From positions 62,001 to 126,000 of the forward strand of contig NZ_PNFP01000007.1 of NCBI RefSeq assembly GCF_002940685.1: a stretch of 64,000 nt of DNA, read 5' to 3'. This DNA is from Ensifer adhaerens (lineage in GTDB: Bacteria; Pseudomonadota; Alphaproteobacteria; Rhizobiales; Rhizobiaceae). Below the pieces are notes generated by a model. It searched no databases. It worked only from the letters and a program-made list of their open reading frames with translations, and was not told where the DNA came from. The stretch's first letter is position 1. Each line of letters opens with the position of its first letter. The translations under genes and the position numbers were made by a program. Positions 18,216-25,543 of this stretch are shown in pieces.

Positions 18216-19222
18216 ACATCAGAACAACCGGGGGCGCCGGCCCGTTTTCGGCCGAAACCCTGACGATCGACCATGCGGTCGAGACCGATCGCATCGTTGC
18301 GGCGCTGCGCGAGCAGTTGCGCTCCATGAAGAAGCGCGGACTGGTGCTCGGGCTTTCCGGCGGCATCGACTCCAGCGTTTCCGTCGCGCTTGCGGTGCGC
18401 GCCGTCGGTGCCAAGAACGTCTTCTGCCTGTTCATGCCGGAAAACGATTCCGATCCGGAAAGCCTGCGCTTCGGCCGGCTGGTCGCCGAAACCTTCGGCG
18501 TCGAGGCGATCGTCGAGGATATCGGACCGGCGCTGAAAGCCATGGGGTGCTATGAGCGCCGCGACGCCTTCATCCGCGAACTGGTTCCGGACTATGGCGA
18601 CGGATGGGCGTCAAAAATCGTGATCGCCAACGCCCTGGAAGGTGAGGGCTACAACATATCTTCGCTGGTGGTGCAGAGCCCCGAGGGCGTGCAGTCGAAA
18701 CACCGTATGCCGCCGTCGGTCTATCTCGGCATCGTCGCCGCCACCAACATGAAGCAGCGCACCCGCAAGCAGGTCGAGTACTACCATGCCGACCGCTTGA
18801 ACTTCGCCGTGCTCGGCACGCCGAACCGGCTGGAATACGACCAGGGCTTCTTCGTCAAGAACGGCGACGGCGCTGCCGACGTCAAGCCGATCGCCCATCT
18901 CTACAAGTCACAGGTCTATGCGCTTGCCGCCCATCTCGGCGTTCCCGAGGAGGTTCGCCGTCGCCCGCCGACGACCGATACCTATTCGCTGGAGCAGACG
19001 CAGGAGGAGTTCTATTTCTCCCTGCCTTACGACCGCATGGACCTCTGCCTCTATGGCCTCAACCACGGGATCGAGATCGAGGCCGTCGCCAAGGCGGCCG
19101 GCTTGACCGTGGTCCAGGTCGAAAGGGTCTGGGCGGACATCGCGGCCAAGCGCAAGGCGACGCGTTACCTGCATCTCGGACCGCAACTGGTGCGGCCGGT
19201 GGAGGAGATTGCCGGATACTGA
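18212..19222 (+). CDS. nadE: NAD(+) synthetase-like ATP pyrophosphatase, 336 aa
   Basis: Ammonia-dependent NAD synthetase family: ATP-dependent amidation of a carboxyl group via an adenylate. The PP-loop SGGIDSS is at residues 49-55. Family segments LGTPNRLEYDQGFF and HLYKSQVYALAAHLGVP are present. At 336 aa it is longer than bacterial NH3-dependent NadE (about 275 aa) because of an insertion around residues 130-185, and it lacks the nitrilase domain of glutamine-dependent forms. Being the last gene of the amidotransferase/carrier/ligase operon, it may have a specialised amidation role rather than, or besides, NAD synthesis. The symbol reflects family only. Confidence 0.8.
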   Translation: MNIRTTGGAGPFSAETLTIDHAVETDRIVAALREQLRSMKKRGLVLGLSGGIDSSVSVALAVRAVGAKNVFCLFMPENDSDPESLRFGRLVAETFGVEAIVEDIGPALKAMGCYERRDAFIRELVPDYGDGWASKIVIANALEGEGYNISSLVVQSPEGVQSKHRMPPSVYLGIVAATNMKQRTRKQVEYYHADRLNFAVLGTPNRLEYDQGFFVKNGDGAADVKPIAHLYKSQVYALAAHLGVPEEVRRRPPTTDTYSLEQTQEEFYFSLPYDRMDLCLYGLNHGIEIEAVAKAAGLTVVQVERVWADIAAKRKATRYLHLGPQLVRPVEEIAGY

Positions 19223-19226
19223 GGCT

Positions 19227-19244
19227 TGGCCGGATCGCCGGCCA
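19227..19244. terminator. Bidirectional terminator hairpin
   Basis: TGGCCGG-ATCG-CCGGCCA, perfect 7-bp arms (19227-19233 and 19238-19244), lies between the stop of the NadE-like gene (plus) and the stop of the double-GNAT gene (minus). It is GC-rich without a clear T-run; its position between convergent stops supports the call. Confidence 0.6.
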
Positions 19245-19247
19245 TCG

Positions 19248-20360
19248 TCAATCGAAGCTGCCGCCGATCAACCGGCTCCAATGCTCGCCGGCAATGCCGT
19301 TGAAGAAGCCCTGTCCGTCGCGGCAGGCTTCGACGATGGTCTGGTCGCGCGAATGCACGACGGTCGAGGCGACATGCACGAAGGCGATGCGCCGGCCGAG
19401 CATGGCCTCCATCAGCGCCGGCTGCGTGCGTCCGCGCAAGCCCGCAAGACCGCGCCTCGACGCCGCGTCGATCAGGCAGTCGATGACCGGTCCTGCCTGC
19501 CCCGGGCGCGCCAGGATCTGCAGCACTCGGCCGACTTCAGACGCCCTGGCGTAGTAGGCGAAGGCGCCGACCACGGCGCCGGTGCGGGCTGTCACCAGTG
19601 CGTAGACGAGTTCGCCTTGCTCCGGCTTCTGCTCGGCATCGGCAAGGATGTGATTGAGTTGGCCGTTGCTCCACTCGGGCCGAAGGGAAAACTGCGCAGT
19701 GAACTGATCGACGACCGCGGCAAAGCCGCTGCGGTCGGTTTCGGCCGACGTGAAGCCCGCCGGTGCAGCGCCCGCCTCTGGCAGGGCGGACCAGCGCTGT
19801 TCGCCCTGGCCCATGCGCTTGCGATAGAACGTGTCGAGCGCGCGCGCGAAGGGCGCGGCGAGCCGGGCGGGCTTGATGCGGTTCGAGGCGACGCTCAGGC
19901 TGAAGGTCGCGGGACGGATGACGCGCACCCAGTCGAGGCTGTACTGCGGCAGAACCACGCCGCGAAGCCGCGTCCACATCTGCACCGAAACTTCGCTTGC
20001 CGTCTCGCTAAACGACAGATCCTGCGCACCGGAAAGGAATGCCTTCATGAGGCGCGCGCCGGCCAGGGGATCGCTCTCGCGGTCTTCCGCCATCAGCGAC
20101 CCGCAGATCGCCGCGCGCAAGTGTCGGCCGTTCAGTGTCATGGGCAGCGCATTGACGCCGACGAAGCCGGTAATCCGGCCCTCGTCGTTCACATGCACCA
20201 GAGGTCTGATTTCCGGATCACAGCCTGGCCCTTCGAGATAGAGCTGCCGCATGTAGTCGGCGAGCGCGGGCGAAGCGGCCCGCTCGTCGCGGAACACCCG
20301 CTGGAACATTCCGGCGACGGCTGGAACGTCCGCGTTTTCTAGCGAACGGATTTCGCTCAT
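19248..20360 (-). CDS. Double GNAT-domain acyltransferase-like protein, 370 aa (paralogue of 22614)
   Basis: The N-terminus, MSEIRSLENADVPAVAGMF, has the start of a GNAT fold, with a beta-strand core LVHVNDEGRITGFVGVNALPMTLNG near residues 51-75, quoted in part. A second GNAT-like half follows after about residue 200 (GELVYALVTARTGAVVGAFAYYAR). Length, order and the closing segment GEHWSRLIGGSFD match the product at 22614 (SESWSRLLTDF), so the two are paralogues. The start overlaps the stop of the upstream minus-strand methyltransferase by 4 bp. The acyl donor and acceptor are unknown; modification of polysaccharide precursors is inferred from locus. Confidence 0.72.
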   Translation of the reverse strand: MSEIRSLENADVPAVAGMFQRVFRDERAASPALADYMRQLYLEGPGCDPEIRPLVHVNDEGRITGFVGVNALPMTLNGRHLRAAICGSLMAEDRESDPLAGARLMKAFLSGAQDLSFSETASEVSVQMWTRLRGVVLPQYSLDWVRVIRPATFSLSVASNRIKPARLAAPFARALDTFYRKRMGQGEQRWSALPEAGAAPAGFTSAETDRSGFAAVVDQFTAQFSLRPEWSNGQLNHILADAEQKPEQGELVYALVTARTGAVVGAFAYYARASEVGRVLQILARPGQAGPVIDCLIDAASRRGLAGLRGRTQPALMEAMLGRRIAFVHVASTVVHSRDQTIVEACRDGQGFFNGIAGEHWSRLIGGSFD

Positions 20361-21097
20361 CGAGACTGCTCTGCGGTGCCGGTCGCTGCCGGGCCGTCGA
20401 TTTTCTGGACGATGGCGACGCGCGGCTTGCCGTCCCGGTCGGTCGCGAAGGTGACAGGCGCGTAGGCTTTCGCCCGTGAGAGGAGGGCAGCCGCCTGCCG
20501 CTCCTGGCCCTCGCCGAACTCGAACAACAGCCAGCCTCCCGGCTTCAGGAAGGCAAGGGCGTCGCGGATCAGGCGCTGATGGATGGAAATGCCATAGGGG
20601 CCGCCGTCGAAGGCTTCCCGCGGCTCGTTGTCGAGCAGATGCGCCCTGTCTCCCTCCAGCCGGCCGGTCGAGATATAGGGCGGATTGCAGACCACCATGT
20701 CGACCCTGCCTTGGAGCGCGTCGCCTTCAAGCGCCGCGAAAAGATCGCCCTGCCGGATCGAAACGCGCGACCCGAGACCGAGCCGGTCGACATTGCGGCG
20801 GGCAAGCGCCACGGTGCTGTCCGTCAGGTCCGCGCCCCAGACGCTTGCCGACGGGATCTCGCTGGCGATACCGAGTGCAAGATTGCCGGAACCGCAGCAC
20901 ATGTCGATGATGGCGACGTCCGAGAGGCCCCCTTCAAGGAGCGATACGGCCCTTCTCCCAAGAAGCTCGGTTTCTTCCCGCGGAACCAGGACGTCGGGCG
21001 CAAGTTCCAGTTCGACACCCATGAACCGGTGCAGTGTTGCGGCCCGGTCTTCGGTCGGTCGGTCGGTCGGATTGCTGTCGTTTTGCGCCACGGCCAC
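20357..21097 (-). CDS. PrmC/HemK-like N5-glutamine methyltransferase family protein, 246 aa
   Basis: SAM-dependent methyltransferase. It shows the HemK-type lead LVPREETELLGRRA (about residues 37-50), motif I IIDMCCGSGNLALG (63-76) and catalytic NPPY at 138-141. These motifs methylate glutamine or adenine amide/amino nitrogens. It lacks the N-terminal helical domain of full PrmC (about 280-290 aa), so it is probably not the housekeeping release-factor enzyme. It is co-transcribed with the double-GNAT gene (4-bp overlap) and divergent from the flippase. An amide nitrogen made by the neighbouring amidotransferase would be a fitting substrate, but this is speculative. Confidence 0.78.
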   Translation of the reverse strand: MAVAQNDSNPTDRPTEDRAATLHRFMGVELELAPDVLVPREETELLGRRAVSLLEGGLSDVAIIDMCCGSGNLALGIASEIPSASVWGADLTDSTVALARRNVDRLGLGSRVSIRQGDLFAALEGDALQGRVDMVVCNPPYISTGRLEGDRAHLLDNEPREAFDGGPYGISIHQRLIRDALAFLKPGGWLLFEFGEGQERQAAALLSRAKAYAPVTFATDRDGKPRVAIVQKIDGPAATGTAEQSR

Positions 21098-21304
21098 TCC
21101 TCATGTCGCTGGAAAACTCTGTAGACGTGCGGGGCGCAGACTAGTGTAATTGAGTAAACGGAAGCTGAAATACAATTGCCGCGAGCACGTTAACCGCACA
21201 ATCATTTCTGCCTGTTACCGTGCCCGTGATCAGAGGCGGGTGCTCGCTGTCATTGAATGCTGTTTCGCGCAACAATGACGGGTTGAGGTCAAGGGCAGAT
21301 CGAA

Positions 21305-22624
21305 ATGGCTTCGGAAGGTGTGAAGGAACGCGCGCACAGACCGTTCCTCTCGATGATCTTATCCTATGCTGCATCGGGCGGCAGCCTCGTCATTGGCTCG
21401 GCCGCGCAGCTCCTGACCTTTGCTATCCTCGCGCGCTTTCTCGGCGTGCACGAATTCAGCGTCTTCGTCGCAATCACCGCCGTTGCCAACATCGCGGTTC
21501 ACCTATGTGGCCTCGGCGCGATGGAGTGCCTGGTGCGCCGCGTCGCGCGCGACCGCGGCATGTACCCGCAGATGCTCGGCCACAACATCATCCTGACGGC
21601 GGCAAGCGGTGTGCTGCTGGTGGTGCTTGGCGCGGCGGTGTTGCCGTTCTTCTTCACGCTCTCGCCCGATCCGGTGACCAACATCGCGGTGATCACCTTG
21701 ATGCTCGTGACCAACGTCATCTTCGTGCGGGTCATCGTGCTGGCCGAGCAGATCTTTCTTGCCCATTCCAACTTTGCCTCGGCCAACAAGGTGGTCGTCG
21801 GTTTCGCCCTGGCGCGCACCATTGCCGCAGCGCTTGCCTGCATCGCCTTCGGGGTCGCGACGGTCGCCTCCTGGGCCGTTTGGCAGTTCATTTGCCACGT
21901 GATCGTGGCGCTTGGCTGCTGGTGGGCGGTCAAGGGGCTCGGGCGTCCACGCTACGGCATCGTGCGCGAAGAACTGCCGCTGGGGCTCTATTTCAGCATC
22001 CCGTTCATCCTGCGCGCCGTGCGGCAGAACGCCGACCTTCTGGTCCTGAGCCTGGTGGCGAGCGCCGAGGTGATGTCCAGCTACAGCGTCGCCCGGCGCA
22101 TGCTGGAGAGCAGCTACCTGTCGGTCGAGGCCCTGAACCGGCTGATCTATCCCGGCTCGGCAAAGGCGACGGCGGCCGGCCTGCACCATGCTTTCGAGCG
22201 CGTGCGCAAGGTGCTGTTTGCCGCCACCTCGATCAGTATCGCCGCGGCCGTCGCCGTCTTCGTGCTGGCGCCGGTCCTGCCCTATCTCTTCGGCAGGGAC
22301 TACGTCTCCCTCGTTTCCTTCGTCCGCATCCTGTGCTGGGTCGTGGTGCCGATTGCCATGTGGTCGGTGGCGATGGAGGCGCTTGGCGCTTCCGGCCACC
22401 ATCCGGCGCGCGCCTCTGTAATGGGGCTTGGCAGCGTGCTCGGCGCCGCGCTCACCGCCTGGGCCACCTGGTACGCACCGCCGGCCGGCACCTTCATCTC
22501 CTTCTACGTCATCGAGATCGCGATGGTGATCGTCTCCTGGGCCGTCTTCCTGCGCTTCGTGCGGCGCGATCGGGAACAGGCCAGCGCCGCGCCCTTGTCG
22601 ACGGGGGTAGCGCATGGAGGCTGA
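21305..22624 (+). CDS. Polysaccharide flippase (Wzx / PST family), 439 aa
   Basis: Integral membrane exporter of lipid-linked repeat units across the inner membrane. It is hydrophobic throughout, with about 12 spans. The first is FLSMILSYAASGGSLVIGSA, with FLGVHEFSVFVAITAVANIA following, the usual Wzx/MATE-like start. A conserved mid-protein segment ELPLGLYFSIPFILRAV begins the second bundle. The gene opens the main right-hand transcription unit of the locus. The next gene starts 11 bp before its stop. It depends on glycosyltransferases made elsewhere in the cluster. Confidence 0.85.
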   Translation: MASEGVKERAHRPFLSMILSYAASGGSLVIGSAAQLLTFAILARFLGVHEFSVFVAITAVANIAVHLCGLGAMECLVRRVARDRGMYPQMLGHNIILTAASGVLLVVLGAAVLPFFFTLSPDPVTNIAVITLMLVTNVIFVRVIVLAEQIFLAHSNFASANKVVVGFALARTIAAALACIAFGVATVASWAVWQFICHVIVALGCWWAVKGLGRPRYGIVREELPLGLYFSIPFILRAVRQNADLLVLSLVASAEVMSSYSVARRMLESSYLSVEALNRLIYPGSAKATAAGLHHAFERVRKVLFAATSISIAAAVAVFVLAPVLPYLFGRDYVSLVSFVRILCWVVVPIAMWSVAMEALGASGHHPARASVMGLGSVLGAALTAWATWYAPPAGTFISFYVIEIAMVIVSWAVFLRFVRRDREQASAAPLSTGVAHGG

Positions 22625-23762
22625 ACTCGGGAAAATCCAGGCCGCAAGGTCGCAGGGGCGGGAACTATCCCGGACGGGCAACGTCCGCGCCATGGAGCCC
22701 CGGGACATCCCCGCCGTCAGCGGCATGTTCACCCGGATCTTTCGCAAGCGCGAGCAGGAGGCGAGCCAGGAACTCCGGCAATATGTGGAGACCATCTTCT
22801 TCGGGAGCCCGCTTTACGCTCCGGAGAACGGTAGCATCGTCTATGACGACGGGACCGGCGGCATCGGCAGCGCCATCCTGGCGATCCCCATGGAGTTCTC
22901 GGTCAACGGCCGCCGGACGGTGGCGAAACTTCTCTGCGCCTTCATGTCCGAAGGCAAGGCCGGCGCGGTCGGCGCGGCCTGCCTGGCGCGCGCGATGCGG
23001 GCGACGCGGCAGGACATGTGCTTCTCCGACAACTCGTCCCCGGTAAGCGCCGATCATTGGGTCGCGGGCGGCGGCGTCGTGCTTCCGATCCAGAGTCTCG
23101 ACTGGCGCCGCTCCTTCCGGCCATTCAAGGCCTGGGGGCTGACGGTGGGGCGGCGCGTGCGCCCGCTCCGCTCCTCTTTCCTTTCCAAGCCGCTCGCCCT
23201 TGCCGACCGGTTTCTGCGTCACCGTCGCCCCCGCACCAAACCCGACGCCGCGGCCGGCTGCACGACGCACGCCATCGAGCCCGCTGCCTTCCTGGACCTT
23301 GCCGAACCGATGCTGCAGCGATTTGCGGTCAGGCCGGTCTGGTCGCGCAGCGAGTTCGACTGGCTGGTCGCGGTTGCGCGGCTGAACACGCCGCTTGGCG
23401 ATCTTCTCTGCCGGGAAGTACGTGACGAAAGCGGACGCGTCATCGGCGCCTATCTCTATTTCGGCAAGGCCGGTGAGAGGGCGACGGTGCTCAACGTCGT
23501 CTGCGAGGCCGGCCGCGAGTTCGACGTCACCGCACAGATGTTCCATGCGCTCGACGCCGAGGGCTATGCGCTTGCCATCGGCAGTTCGCAACCCTTCCTC
23601 ATGAATGCGATTTCGCGCCAGAGGTGGCTTTCGTTCCACCATCGCGGCTACTTCTGCATGGTGACACGGCATGCGGATCTGAAAGACGCCGCCCAGCGCA
23701 ACGATATCTATGTCGGCGGCCTGGCATCGGAGAGCTGGAGCCGGTTGCTCACCGACTTCTGA
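22614..23762 (+). CDS. Double GNAT-domain acyltransferase-like protein, 382 aa (paralogue of 19248)
   Basis: Same architecture as the minus-strand protein at 19248. NVRAMEPRDIPAVSGMFTRIF aligns with SLENADVPAVAGMFQRVF, PMEFSVNGRRTVAKLLCAFM with PMTLNGRHLRAAICGSLM, and the terminal SESWSRLL with GEHWSRLI. A second GNAT-like half (LLCREVRDESGRVIGAYLYF) lies after residue 250. It overlaps the flippase gene by 11 bp, so it is probably co-translated with it. Two diverged copies facing away from each other across the PrmC-like and flippase genes suggest two related acyl transfer steps. Activity is inferred from fold only. Confidence 0.72.
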   Translation: MEAELGKIQAARSQGRELSRTGNVRAMEPRDIPAVSGMFTRIFRKREQEASQELRQYVETIFFGSPLYAPENGSIVYDDGTGGIGSAILAIPMEFSVNGRRTVAKLLCAFMSEGKAGAVGAACLARAMRATRQDMCFSDNSSPVSADHWVAGGGVVLPIQSLDWRRSFRPFKAWGLTVGRRVRPLRSSFLSKPLALADRFLRHRRPRTKPDAAAGCTTHAIEPAAFLDLAEPMLQRFAVRPVWSRSEFDWLVAVARLNTPLGDLLCREVRDESGRVIGAYLYFGKAGERATVLNVVCEAGREFDVTAQMFHALDAEGYALAIGSSQPFLMNAISRQRWLSFHHRGYFCMVTRHADLKDAAQRNDIYVGGLASESWSRLLTDF

Positions 23763-23770
23763 CGCCATGG

Positions 23771-23796
23771 GTTAAACGGCAATCCTGCCGTTTAAC
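23771..23796. repeat. Perfect inverted repeat in the promoter region of the chain-length gene
   Basis: Arms of 11 bp, GTTAAACGGCA (23771-23781) and TGCCGTTTAAC (23786-23796), are separated by ATCC. It starts 8 bp after the double-GNAT stop and lies 94 bp before the chain-length gene start. It could terminate the upstream transcript, but no T-run follows, so a dimeric regulator site is also possible. Confidence 0.6.
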
Positions 23797-23801
23797 GGAA
23801 T

Positions 23802-23816
23802 ATTCACCGTACAACC
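23802..23816 (+). promoter_or_regulatory. Shared promoter-region element upstream of the chain-length gene
   Basis: ATTCACCGTACAACC matches the element at 14323-14337 in 13 of 15 positions and is related to 28910-28921. It directly follows the inverted repeat at 23771-23796 and lies about 70 bp before the coding start. Confidence 0.4.
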
Positions 23817-23889
23817 CTAATTCTGCGATAGAAGGCGGCTCGCGGGGTCACGATCTTCGCGTCTTGATGGGCGTGCGTGAGGGATGCTT

Positions 23890-25530
23890 ATGTATAGGCC
23901 GGACGAGGCCGGAAAACAGGGAGCCAGCCAACTGGCGCGCGAGCAGCGCGCGCCGGTCGAACGAGGCTCGTTGCTCGATCTGCTTTCGTCAGACCTCCAG
24001 GAGGCGAAGCCGGCCGCAGAAGGATCCGCAGCGGGCGGATCGGCCGAGGTTCAGCGTCAATCCAGGGATATTCCAAATGCGGCGACGCGTCGGGCGGACG
24101 TGGCTCGGCCAGTGGCCGCCGCGACCGACGGGCGTCGCGACAGCTACTTTCCCGGCTTGAGCGGCCTCAGCAGAATCGGCATCGACGATATCATCGGCTG
24201 GTTGCGCGATGGGCTCCTCTGGATCGTCCTCGCCCTCGTCCTGTGTGTGGGCGCCGCGCTCGCCTATGCGATGACGGCGACACCCCGCTATACGGTCTAT
24301 ACCGATATCGTCGTCGATCCCTCCAACCTCAATGTCGTCAGCGACGACGTCTTCACCACCAATCCGCAGCGCGATGCGCAGTTGCTGGAGGTGGAAAGCA
24401 AGCTGCGCATCCTGACGTCGCGCAACGTGCTGTCGCGGGTGATCACGCAACTGCGCCTCACCGAGGATGCGGAATTCGTGAAGCCCTCCGCCTTCAGCTC
24501 GCTGAAGAACCTCTTCTCGTCGAAGGCGGAGCAGCAGGCCGGAAACGAGCTCGCCGCCATGCGGGCGCTATCCGAGCGGGTGGAGGCCCGTCGCGAAGAA
24601 CGGTCCTTCGTGGTGGTGATGAAGGTCTGGAGCGAAGAGGCGGCGAAGGCGGTGACGCTGTCGGATGCCATCGTTGCGGCCTTCGAACAGGAGCTGTTTC
24701 AGTCCGCCGCCGAGAGCGCCGGTCGCGTCGCGCAGAGCCTCAACGCGCGGCTCGACGAGTTGCGCCACAACGTCACCGAGGCGGAGCGCGCGGTCGAGGA
24801 TTTCCGCCGCAAGAACGGCCTGCAATCGACCAATGACGGACAGCTCGTCAGCAATCAGCTTTCGAATGAACTCAACACCCAGGTTCTCGACGCCCAGCAG
24901 CGCTTCATCCAGGCCGACACACGCTACCGACAGATGAACGACGCGATTGCGCAAGGGCGGACGGCCAGCGCCTCGGAATTCGAATCCGTCAACATGACGA
25001 ACCTGCGCGAGCAGTACAACGTGCTGCAGCAGCAGATCGCCTCCATGCAGCGTACCTATGGCGAGCGCCACCCGCGTCTCGTCAGCGCGCGCTCGGAGCG
25101 CGCCAACCTGGAAGCGGCCATGGCCGACGAGGCTCGCCGTATCCTCGACCGCGCCAAGGCGGACATGGACCGCGAGCAGCAGGCATTCGCTGCCTTGCGC
25201 GCCAAGGCGAGCGACGAGAAGTCGAACGTGTTTTCGGACAATGAGGCCCAGGTGCAACTGCGCGACCTCGAAAGGGATGCCCGCGCCAAGGCCGCCATCT
25301 ACGAAACGCATCTCGCGCGCGCCCAGCAGATCACCGAACGCCAGCAGATCGACACGACCAACGTGCGCGTGATCTCGCGTGCCTTGCCGCCGAATGCGCG
25401 CAGCTGGCCGCCGCGTACCGTGGTTCTGGTCGCCGGTGCGGGCGTCCTGGGGCTCATTCTCGGCATATCCCTCGCGCTAGCCCTCGGTCTGTGGAGGTAC
25501 ATCCGTCGTCCGCAGCCCCTGGCCCCGTGA
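23890..25530 (+). CDS. Wzz/GumC-type polysaccharide chain-length protein without kinase domain, 546 aa
   Basis: Inner-membrane co-polymerase. A roughly 100-residue cytoplasmic, low-complexity N-terminus leads to TM1 (ILWIVLALVLCVGAALAYAM, in part, about residues 112-132). The Wzz domain follows (ATPRYTVYTDIVVDPSNL), then a long periplasmic coiled coil (about 255-480) and TM2 near 515-535 (VLVAGAGVLGLILGISLALAL). The protein ends 10 residues after TM2 with no Walker motifs or tyrosine tail, so it lacks the BY-kinase of ExoP/Wzc and no separate kinase gene is in the window. I prefer ATG 23890, 6 bp after GAGGG; ATG 23884 is in frame. It probably sets polymer length with the polymerase encoded 13 bp downstream. 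Confidence 0.87.
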   Translation: MYRPDEAGKQGASQLAREQRAPVERGSLLDLLSSDLQEAKPAAEGSAAGGSAEVQRQSRDIPNAATRRADVARPVAAATDGRRDSYFPGLSGLSRIGIDDIIGWLRDGLLWIVLALVLCVGAALAYAMTATPRYTVYTDIVVDPSNLNVVSDDVFTTNPQRDAQLLEVESKLRILTSRNVLSRVITQLRLTEDAEFVKPSAFSSLKNLFSSKAEQQAGNELAAMRALSERVEARREERSFVVVMKVWSEEAAKAVTLSDAIVAAFEQELFQSAAESAGRVAQSLNARLDELRHNVTEAERAVEDFRRKNGLQSTNDGQLVSNQLSNELNTQVLDAQQRFIQADTRYRQMNDAIAQGRTASASEFESVNMTNLREQYNVLQQQIASMQRTYGERHPRLVSARSERANLEAAMADEARRILDRAKADMDREQQAFAALRAKASDEKSNVFSDNEAQVQLRDLERDARAKAAIYETHLARAQQITERQQIDTTNVRVISRALPPNARSWPPRTVVLVAGAGVLGLILGISLALALGLWRYIRRPQPLAP

Positions 25531-25543
25531 GAGGGCGGCCATC

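Noticed and set aside
21220-23046. 608-codon plus-strand frame overlapping flippase and double-GNAT genes
   Set aside because: Out-of-frame reading of two recognisable genes; Arg/Pro-rich and without motifs.
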